DNA of 6,004 nucleotides from an uncultured Eubacteriales bacterium (GTDB lineage Bacteria; Bacillota; Clostridia; Monoglobales; Firm-18). The stretch is taken from contig CAJLYO010000116.1 of NCBI GenBank assembly GCA_905210885.1, forward strand, positions 1 to 6,004. The letters are read 5' to 3'. A program made the position numbers and the translations under genes. This document shows, piece after piece, positions 1-5,298 of the stretch (within the stretch, counting starts at the first letter, position 1; the number at the start of each line of letters is the position of its first letter). The notes beneath the pieces were generated by a model, which was given only the letters and a program-made list of their open reading frames with translations, did no database searches and was not told where the DNA came from.

Positions 1-120
1 TGCAGCCACGTTGCCGGAACGGCAAAGGCTGTGGAGCTTGGCGAAACGGAGGGGGCTCTCAGCGGTATTGCGATAGGCTTTGCCGGTGTGTTTACCGTGC
101 TTTGGGTGCTTCTTGTTTAA
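1..120 (+). CDS. lrgB: LrgB-family membrane protein, C-terminal end only
   Basis: Frame 1 is open from the window edge to TAA at 118-120 and encodes 39 residues. The stretch SHVAGTAKAVELGETEGALS matches the conserved C-terminal region of LrgB/YohK proteins (SHxxGTAxAxExGExEGAxS), and it is followed by a hydrophobic final segment (IAIGFAGVFTVLWVLLV), as expected for the last membrane helix. LrgB proteins are multi-pass inner-membrane proteins, usually about 230 residues and encoded just after lrgA. They have been linked to murein hydrolase control and cell lysis and, in some bacteria, to pyruvate uptake; which applies here cannot be told. About five sixths of the gene, including its start and any lrgA partner, lies outside the window. 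The family call is from a short but characteristic motif. Confidence 0.8.
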   Translation, partial: CSHVAGTAKAVELGETEGALSGIAIGFAGVFTVLWVLLV

Positions 121-145
121 AAAATTAAAAATTTTCAAAAAAGTA

Positions 146-174
146 TATACAAATTTTTCTTATTATGCTATACT
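146..174 (+). promoter_or_regulatory. Candidate sigma-A promoter with extended -10, upstream of galT
   Basis: TATACT at 169-174 matches the -10 consensus at 5 of 6 positions and is preceded by TG plus one base (166-168), the extended -10 signature. TATACA at 146-151 matches the -35 consensus at 4 of 6, with an ideal 17-base spacer. Transcription would begin near 181, giving a leader of about 38 bases before galT. The surrounding 121-180 segment is very AT-rich, unlike the flanking genes. No operator palindrome or catabolite-response (cre) sequence is recognisable nearby, so how galactose controls this unit is not visible. This is a by-eye prediction. Confidence 0.55.
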
Positions 175-205
175 TAATTATGTGCGAGAATTTGTTTGAT
201 ATTAC

Positions 206-210
206 GGAGG
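206..210 (+). promoter_or_regulatory. Ribosome binding site that fixes the galT start
   Basis: GGAGG lies 8 bases before ATG 219. The in-frame ATG at 165 has no such site, and its codon sits inside the predicted -10 region, so 219 is the start. Confidence 0.88.
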
Positions 211-218
211 TTGTAAAA

Positions 219-1199
219 ATGGCAGAAATACGATATAATCCACTTACAAACGACTGGGTAATGATTGCGTCCCACAGACAGGGCAGACCCCAGATGCCCA
301 AGGACTGGTGTCCGTTTTGTCCGGGTTCGGGAAAGGTTCCGGACCATTTTGACGTTTATGAATATGACAATGATTTTCCGGCGCTTTCGCAAAATCCCCC
401 TGCTCCGGACGATGTTAAAACCGACTTTTACAAAACCGCTCCTTCTTACGGAAAATGCGAGGTAATTCTGTATTCTCCAGAACATACCGTAACTTTGCCG
501 GAGCTTCCCTTAGACCATGTTGTTAAGCTTGTTAACCTTTGGACGGAACGCTACATAGCCCTGAAGGCTGACGAGAAAATCAAATATGTTTTCATTTTTG
601 AAAACAGAGGTGAGGTTGTAGGCGTTACAATGCCCCACCCCCACGGTCAGATTTACGGTTATCCCTTTATCCCCAAGAAAATTGCTCTTGAAATGGAAAA
701 CAGCAAAAAGTACGAGGCGGAACACGGACGCTGCATGTTCTGCGATATGCTTGCGGACGAAATGAAATACGGCGACAGAGTTATAATCGAAAATGACGAT
801 TTTGTTGCTTTTCTGCCGTTTTTTACGGAATATCCCTACGGAATGTATATAATGTCAAAGAAACACAAGCAGTCCCTCGACCAGTTTAACGACAGCGAAA
901 AACGCAATCTTGCAAAAATCGTGCGCGAGGTTGCCGGAACTCTTGACAGCCTGTTTGACTTCACCTTCCCGTACATGATGTGCATGCAGAATGCACCGGT
1001 AAACTCGGGTGATGTGGATAATTTCCACTTCCAGATTCAGTTCTTCCCGCCCATGAGGTCGGCTGATAAAATCAAATTCAACGCTTCAAGCGAAACAGGC
1101 GCGTGGGCGCACTGCAATCCCACATGCCCCGAGGAAAAAGCTGTTGAGTTAAGAGCGGCTTACAAGAAATTTTTGGAGAAAGACGGAAAGGATAAATAA
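219..1199 (+). CDS. galT: Galactose-1-phosphate uridylyltransferase (GalT)
   Basis: This 326-residue cytoplasmic enzyme of the Leloir pathway exchanges UMP between UDP-glucose and galactose-1-phosphate, giving UDP-galactose and glucose-1-phosphate. The N-terminal half carries the GalT active site: MPHPHGQ at 138-144, with H142 the expected uridylylated nucleophile and Q144 the conserved Gln. The zinc ligands are C31 and C34 (CPFC), H89 (SPEHT) and H140. The C-terminal half looks like a second HIT-type domain: CMFC at 172-175, SKKH ending at H216, then HFQIQFFPP at 270-278. The three E. coli iron-site histidines align with Q257, Q272 and Q274, while the glutamate ligand aligns with E158. Start 219 is chosen for its GGAGG site; the frame extends to ATG 165 without support. 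galK follows after 2 bases, favouring this role over ADP-glucose phosphorylase, a related activity in the superfamily. Confidence 0.95.
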   Translation: MAEIRYNPLTNDWVMIASHRQGRPQMPKDWCPFCPGSGKVPDHFDVYEYDNDFPALSQNPPAPDDVKTDFYKTAPSYGKCEVILYSPEHTVTLPELPLDHVVKLVNLWTERYIALKADEKIKYVFIFENRGEVVGVTMPHPHGQIYGYPFIPKKIALEMENSKKYEAEHGRCMFCDMLADEMKYGDRVIIENDDFVAFLPFFTEYPYGMYIMSKKHKQSLDQFNDSEKRNLAKIVREVAGTLDSLFDFTFPYMMCMQNAPVNSGDVDNFHFQIQFFPPMRSADKIKFNASSETGAWAHCNPTCPEEKAVELRAAYKKFLEKDGKDK

Positions 1200-1201
1200 T
1201 A

Positions 1202-2386
1202 ATGAACGTTTCTGAAATTAAAAAACAGTTTTTGGAGATATACGGCGGCAGCGAGGACGATTTGAGAGTTTTCGCTTCACCCGGACGCGTTAACTTAATC
1301 GGCGAGCATACCGACTATAACGGCGGTTACGTTTTTCCGGCGGCGCTTACCATGCGCACAACAATTGTTGCAAGAAAGAGGAACGACAATATCGTTAACA
1401 TGGCAGCAACGGATTTGCCCGACAGAGTGGAGTTAAAGCTTGACGATATCGGCGCGTATAAGGATTTGTGGTGGGGTAACTACCAGGCGGGAATTATTGC
1501 CGAAATGCTAAAGGGCGGCTACGAAATCGTAGGCTGTGACATGCTGTTTGACGACACAACGCCCCACGGCGGCGGTCTTTCGTCTTCTGCGGCAATTGAG
1601 GTTGCCACAGCACTTACCTTTGCAACTTTTTCAAACGAGGCAAAGGGCATTGACGCGCCTGTTGACATGATAGAAATGGCGAAAATAAGCCAGGCGGCAG
1701 AGCATAATTACGTAGGCGTAAACTGCGGAATCATGGACCAGTTTGCCTCCGCAATGGGTAAAAAGGATATGCTTATTCTGCTTAACTGCAAGGATTTGTC
1801 CTATGACCTTATCCCTATTAAAATGGACGGTTGCAAGATAGTTGTTTCAAATACAAACAAAAAGCGCAGCCTTGCGGATTCAAAGTACAACGAAAGACGT
1901 TCTGAATGTGAAGCCGGACTTGAAATTTTAAAAACCGCAATGCCGGATAAGACCTGTCTGGGTGATATTTCCGTGGAGGAATTTGAAAAGCATAAGATGC
2001 TTATTGAAAATGAAACCGTAAGAAGGCGCTGCGAGCATGTTATATATGAGGACGACAGAGTTTTAAAAAGCGTTGAGGCGCTTAAAAACAACGACATAGA
2101 AGCCTTCGGAAAATATATGATAGGCTCTCATAATTCTCTGCGCGATTTGTACGAAGTAACAGGTATTGAGCTTGACACTCTCGTTGAGGAGGCTTTGAAA
2201 ATCGACGGAGTTATAGGCTCGCGTATGACAGGCGCAGGATTCGGCGGCTGCACGGTAAGCATTATAAAGGACGATGCCGTTGATAAGTACATTGAAAGCT
2301 GCGGAAAAGCGTACGAGGCAAAAATCGGCTACGCACCGTCATTCTATATTTCGGAAATCGGAAACGGCGGCTGTGAGTTAAAATAA
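1202..2386 (+). CDS. galK: Galactokinase (GalK)
   Basis: This 394-residue cytoplasmic kinase phosphorylates alpha-D-galactose with ATP to galactose-1-phosphate, the substrate of the GalT just upstream. All three GHMP-kinase motifs are present. The galactokinase signature GRVNLIGEHTDYNGG at 28-42 includes R29, equivalent to the catalytic Arg, and E35, H36 and D38, which contact the sugar. The phosphate-binding loop is PHGGGLSSSA at 121-130. The glycine-rich MTGAGFGGC at 342-350 is the third motif. D179 in GIMDQFAS is the expected catalytic aspartate. The length is normal for the family (about 390). The phosphate loop reads GGGLSSSA rather than the commoner GAGLSSSA, a mild variation. A modest ribosome site, AAAGGA at 1187-1192, lies inside the end of galT, 9 bases before ATG 1202, so the two genes are very probably cotranscribed and perhaps translationally coupled. 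Confidence 0.96.
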   Translation: MNVSEIKKQFLEIYGGSEDDLRVFASPGRVNLIGEHTDYNGGYVFPAALTMRTTIVARKRNDNIVNMAATDLPDRVELKLDDIGAYKDLWWGNYQAGIIAEMLKGGYEIVGCDMLFDDTTPHGGGLSSSAAIEVATALTFATFSNEAKGIDAPVDMIEMAKISQAAEHNYVGVNCGIMDQFASAMGKKDMLILLNCKDLSYDLIPIKMDGCKIVVSNTNKKRSLADSKYNERRSECEAGLEILKTAMPDKTCLGDISVEEFEKHKMLIENETVRRRCEHVIYEDDRVLKSVEALKNNDIEAFGKYMIGSHNSLRDLYEVTGIELDTLVEEALKIDGVIGSRMTGAGFGGCTVSIIKDDAVDKYIESCGKAYEAKIGYAPSFYISEIGNGGCELK

Positions 2387-2394
2387 TTTTTTAT

Positions 2395-2401
2395 GAGGTG
2401 A
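2395..2401 (+). promoter_or_regulatory. Ribosome binding site that fixes the TTG start of the ComM-like gene
   Basis: GAGGTGA is a perfect seven-base match to part of the AGGAGGTGA consensus and ends 6 bases before TTG 2408. An ATG at 2393 overlapping it is followed by a stop after one codon, so TTG is the only sensible start. Confidence 0.85.
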
Positions 2402-2407
2402 CCCTTT

Positions 2408-3943
2408 TTGGTATCAAAAGTTAAGTCATGCGGACTTGCCGGAATTGAAGGCTTTATAATTGACGTTGAGGTGGACCTGTCTTCGGGTCTGCCTGCTTTT
2501 GATATCGTGGGGCTGCCCGATGCCGGAGTTAAGGAAAGCCGTGAAAGAGTAAAGGCGGCAATTAAAAACTGCGGCTTTAACATGCCCATTAAGCGCATTG
2601 TGGTTAACATGGCGCCGGCAGATGTTAAAAAGGAAGGCTCGGTTTACGATTTACCCATTGCCGTTGCCCTTCTTTCCCTGTCCGACCAGTTAAAGTGCGC
2701 TGATATAGGCGATTACATGCTGTGCGGCGAGCTGTCGTTAGACGGCGCGGTACGGCACATTAACGGTGCATTGCCCATGGCAGTTACCGCGCGCGAACAC
2801 GGAATTAAAAACATAATCCTGCCTTTGGCAAACGCCAAGGAAGCGGCTGTTGTTGACGGAATAAACGTGTTCGGCGCAAGAGATTTGTATGAAGTTGTGC
2901 GGCACTTAAGCGGAGAGGCTCCTTTAAGCCCGATTAGTGTGGATTTGGAAGATGTATTTTCAAACAAAGCTTCGTACATGTTCGATTTTGCCGATGTTAA
3001 AGGGCAGGACAGCGTTAAGCGTGCCGTGGAGGTGGCGGTCGCCGGAGGGCATAACATAATAATGATAGGAAGTCCGGGCAGCGGTAAGTCCATGATTGCA
3101 AAGCGCATACCGGGAATTTTGCCGGACCTTACGTTTGCCGAGGCGATTGAAACCACAAAAATTCACTCTATCGCCGGAACGCTTCCCGAAGATGTTACGA
3201 TTTTGACGGACAGACCGTACAGAAGTCCACACCACAGCGTTTCCGCCGTGGGACTTATCGGCGGAGGAACAATCCCTAAGCCGGGTGAGATTTCTCTTGC
3301 CCATAACGGCGTTTTGTTTCTGGACGAGCTGCCGGAGTTTTCACGCCAGACACTTGAGGTTATGCGCCAGCCGTTAGAGGACGGCTGCGTTACCGTTTCC
3401 AGAATTAATGCGACGTATACATATCCGGCAAATGTTTTGTTTGTTGCGTCCATGAACCCGTGTAAATGCGGATATTTCGGTGACAGAAATCACCGCTGCA
3501 CCTGTACGCCGAACGATATTGCCCGGTATGTGGGGAAAATCAGCGGTCCGTTACTGGACAGAATTGACATTCATATTGAGGTTCCTGCTGTTCGGTACGA
3601 CGATTTGCAGTCAACGGAAAAAACGGAAACCAGTGCGGATATAAAAGCACGCGTGGATAAAGCGCGGAAAATTCAGACCGCACGCTATGCCGGAACGGGA
3701 ATATACAGCAATTCACAAATGACCGCGGCAATGATACGCGAGTATTGCAAGCTGACCATGGATGCCCGCAGAATGTTGAAAAATGCCTTTGAAACCCTCG
3801 GTCTTTCGGCGCGCGCCCACGACAGAATACTTAAGGTTGCCCGAACCGTGGCGGACCTTGAAGGTGTTGAGCAAATAGAGTTCAGACACATAGCGGAGGC
3901 TATACAGTACCGCAGTCTTGACAGAAAATATTGGATGCAGTAA
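2408..3943 (+). CDS. comM: ComM/YifB-family AAA+ ATPase (Mg chelatase-like)
   Basis: This 511-residue protein has the usual length and order of the ComM/YifB family. An N-terminal Lon-protease-like domain (about 1-170) contains the hallmark DIVGLPDAGVKESRERVKAA at 32-51. An AAA+ module follows: Walker A GSPGSGKS at 221-228, Walker B VLFLDE at 302-307, likely sensor-1 N350 and a probable arginine finger R385 in LLDRID. A CxC-x9-CxC cluster (C352, C354, C364, C366) is typical of the family and may bind metal. A helical C-terminal lid with LSARAHDRILKVART is at 466-480. In Vibrio, ComM is a hexameric helicase that drives branch migration during integration of transformed DNA; many non-competent bacteria also keep it, so its role here is inferred. 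The start is TTG, giving MVSKVKSCGLAGIEGF, which matches the usual N-terminus. It lies 21 bases after galK with no terminator between. Confidence 0.93.
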   Translation: MVSKVKSCGLAGIEGFIIDVEVDLSSGLPAFDIVGLPDAGVKESRERVKAAIKNCGFNMPIKRIVVNMAPADVKKEGSVYDLPIAVALLSLSDQLKCADIGDYMLCGELSLDGAVRHINGALPMAVTAREHGIKNIILPLANAKEAAVVDGINVFGARDLYEVVRHLSGEAPLSPISVDLEDVFSNKASYMFDFADVKGQDSVKRAVEVAVAGGHNIIMIGSPGSGKSMIAKRIPGILPDLTFAEAIETTKIHSIAGTLPEDVTILTDRPYRSPHHSVSAVGLIGGGTIPKPGEISLAHNGVLFLDELPEFSRQTLEVMRQPLEDGCVTVSRINATYTYPANVLFVASMNPCKCGYFGDRNHRCTCTPNDIARYVGKISGPLLDRIDIHIEVPAVRYDDLQSTEKTETSADIKARVDKARKIQTARYAGTGIYSNSQMTAAMIREYCKLTMDARRMLKNAFETLGLSARAHDRILKVARTVADLEGVEQIEFRHIAEAIQYRSLDRKYWMQ

Positions 3944-3947
3944 GGAG
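3942..3947 (+). promoter_or_regulatory. Ribosome binding site of trmL, overlapping the comM stop
   Basis: AAGGAG lies 9 bases before TTG 3957, and its first two bases belong to the comM stop codon (TAA 3941-3943). The alternative ATG at 3918 has no comparable site, would begin inside comM, and would add 13 residues absent from the family. Confidence 0.85.
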
Positions 3948-3956
3948 CAGTTTGTT

Positions 3957-4442
3957 TTGAATATAGTATTGGTAGAGCCGGAAATACCTCAGAATACCGG
4001 CAACATAGCAAGAACCTGTGCGGCAACAGGCGCAAAACTTCACCTTGTAGGTCCCATGGGGTTTGTTATAGATGATAAAAAACTGAAAAGGGCCGGACTT
4101 GACTACTGGCATCTTTTGGACATTGAATATTACGACAGCCTTGACGAGTTTTTGGAACAGCATAAGGGCTGTGAGATGTTTTATTATACCACAAAAGCGC
4201 CGCGCAATCACACAGAGATAAGCTATCCCGAGGATTGTTATCTGCTTTTCGGTAAGGAAACCAAGGGACTTCCGGAACGGCTTTTAAAAGATAATTATGA
4301 AAAATGCGTAAGGATACCCATGATATCCGATGCGCGCAGCCTTAATCTGTCAAATTCCGTTGCCATTGCGGCTTACGAATACCTAAGACAGCACGGCTTT
4401 GAAAATTTGGAACAGGAGGGTCATCTGCATGGAACGTATTAA
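3957..4442 (+). CDS. trmL: tRNA (cytidine/uridine-34-2'-O)-methyltransferase, TrmL type
   Basis: This 161-residue SPOUT (trefoil-knot) methyltransferase is expected to transfer a methyl group from S-adenosylmethionine to the ribose 2'-OH of wobble nucleotide 34 in certain leucine tRNAs. E. coli TrmL has 157 residues. Three family motifs are visible: VEPEIPQNTGNIART at 6-20, holding N13 and R19; LLFGKETKGLPE at 96-107; and IPMISDARSLNLSNSVAIAA at 120-139. The last two form the knot that holds the cofactor. With start TTG 3957 the protein begins (M)NIVLVEPEIPQNTGN, as TrmL proteins normally do. It follows comM by 13 bases and its last 14 bases overlap the degV-like gene, so it probably shares their transcript. 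A close SPOUT relative with a different RNA target cannot be excluded, but length and motifs favour TrmL. Confidence 0.93.
   Translation: MNIVLVEPEIPQNTGNIARTCAATGAKLHLVGPMGFVIDDKKLKRAGLDYWHLLDIEYYDSLDEFLEQHKGCEMFYYTTKAPRNHTEISYPEDCYLLFGKETKGLPERLLKDNYEKCVRIPMISDARSLNLSNSVAIAAYEYLRQHGFENLEQEGHLHGTY
4414..4420 (+). promoter_or_regulatory. Ribosome binding site that fixes the degV-like start
   Basis: AGGAGGG, the strongest ribosome site in the window, lies inside the trmL coding sequence and 8 bases before ATG 4429. It excludes the earlier in-frame ATG at 4399, which lies upstream of the site. Confidence 0.9.
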
Positions 4443-5286
4443 AATTATCACCGACAGCGCTGCTGATATTCCGGCAGAGCTTGCGCAAAAATACAATATA
4501 ACGGTTTTACCCCTTTGCGTTGTTATAGACGGAAAGGTTTATTACGAGGGCAGGGATTTTACGCCCAGGGAATACTACAAGCTTATGAGCGAGCTTAAGG
4601 AAATTCCAACTACGTCTATGGTTCCTGCGGAAATGCTCAGGCAGGAATTTGAAAAGAATCTTACGGAGTATGATAAACAGATTTATATTACCATATCCGC
4701 AAAGTCAAGCGGCGGCTATCAGGCGGCACACCTTATGAAAACTCAGCTTGAGGAGGAAACAGGCAAGCCGTCCAATATAACTATTCTTGACAGCAAATCC
4801 TTTACCATGGTTTACGGCAGAATTGTAATTAAAATGGCTCAGATGGCGGCAGACGGCTGTTCATATGATGAAATTATAAACTTTTTTAACACCGAAATGC
4901 CCAAGAGTACCGCGTTTTTCATGGTGGACGATTTAATTCACCTGAAAAAAGGCGGCAGAATAAACCCCGGAGTTGCAATTTTGGGTACACTTCTTAATAT
5001 TAAACCGATTTTAACCATTAATGACGGTCTTGTGGACGCGTATAAGAAAGAACGCGGAAAAAACAGAGCTCTTGAAAATATGGTTAATTACGCAATCGAG
5101 CAAATGTCCGACCCGTCGGAAAACGAAATTTGGATTGCAAACGGGTATGCAGATGAGGATTGCGCCGTTGTTACGGAGAAGCTTAAGTCAAAAATAACGC
5201 CGAAAAGCATTTCTCACTGTGAAATCGGCTGTGTTATAGGCACTCATGCAGGGCCGGGACTCGTGGGAATTATTTTTTCTAAGTAA
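4429..5286 (+). CDS. DegV-family fatty-acid-binding protein
   Basis: This 285-residue protein is the standard DegV length (about 280). It shows the family landmarks in order: KIITDSAADIP at 5-15, PTTSMVP at 60-66 (the usual TS-containing lipid-pocket motif), ISAKSSGGYQAA at 89-100, DSKSFTMVYG at 121-130, HLKKGGRI at 171-178, GTLLNIKPILTINDG at 186-200 and IGTHAGPG at 270-277. Characterised DegV proteins (FakB) bind a fatty acid and present it to the kinase FakA, forming acyl-phosphate for phospholipid synthesis; no FakA is encoded here, and most genomes hold several DegV copies with different lipid preference. The motif at 89-97 reads SAKSSGGYQ rather than the common SSxLSGTYQ, so ligand preference should not be assumed. 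The reading frame starts inside trmL, overlapping it by 14 bases, which suggests translational coupling. Confidence 0.92.
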   Translation: MERIKIITDSAADIPAELAQKYNITVLPLCVVIDGKVYYEGRDFTPREYYKLMSELKEIPTTSMVPAEMLRQEFEKNLTEYDKQIYITISAKSSGGYQAAHLMKTQLEEETGKPSNITILDSKSFTMVYGRIVIKMAQMAADGCSYDEIINFFNTEMPKSTAFFMVDDLIHLKKGGRINPGVAILGTLLNIKPILTINDGLVDAYKKERGKNRALENMVNYAIEQMSDPSENEIWIANGYADEDCAVVTEKLKSKITPKSISHCEIGCVIGTHAGPGLVGIIFSK

Positions 5287-5291
5287 GGTGG
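5285..5291 (+). promoter_or_regulatory. Ribosome binding site of the glycosyltransferase gene
   Basis: AAGGTGG overlaps the degV-like stop codon (TAA 5284-5286) and lies 7 bases before TTG 5299. It resembles the comM-trmL junction, where the upstream stop is also part of the ribosome site. Confidence 0.75.
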
Positions 5292-5298
5292 AATTGTT

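Noticed and set aside
127..158. Inverted repeat AAAAATTT / AAATTTTT after lrgB as a terminator
   Set aside because: The stem is eight A/T pairs only, with a 16-base loop, and is explained by AT richness of the promoter region; no GC stem or proper T-run follows.
165..218. N-terminal 18-residue extension of galT from ATG 165
   Set aside because: No ribosome site, the codon sits between the candidate -35 and -10 elements, and the family N-terminus begins at MAEIRYNPLTNDW (219).
121..218. Catabolite-response (cre) site or galactose-repressor operator upstream of galT
   Set aside because: No palindrome with the TGNAANCGNTNNCA pattern and no convincing dyad could be found in the gap.
174..485. 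Minus-strand open frame opposite the promoter and the start of galT
   Set aside because: It runs antisense through conserved GalT motifs with no recognisable product.
2713..3156. 147-codon open frame on the minus strand inside comM
   Set aside because: It is antisense to well-conserved AAA+ coding sequence, lacks a recognisable family, and has a composition expected from mirrored codons.
11..3700. Recurring GCCGGAAC octamer (for example near 13, 933, 3173 and 3689) as a dispersed repeat or uptake sequence
   Set aside because: Occurrences fall in coding sequence, often as Ala-Gly-Thr codons, without conserved flanks or regular placement; codon preference is a sufficient explanation.
3918..3956. 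Earlier ATG start for trmL inside the end of comM
   Set aside because: It would add 13 residues not found in TrmL proteins; TTG 3957 has AAGGAG at proper distance and gives the normal N-terminus.
3685..4211. Overlapping minus-strand open frames across the comM-trmL junction
   Set aside because: They are mutually overlapping, antisense to conserved genes, and resemble no known protein.
4399..4428. Earlier ATG start for the degV-like gene
   Set aside because: It lies upstream of the strong AGGAGGG site, and the extra 10 residues are trmL sequence in another frame.
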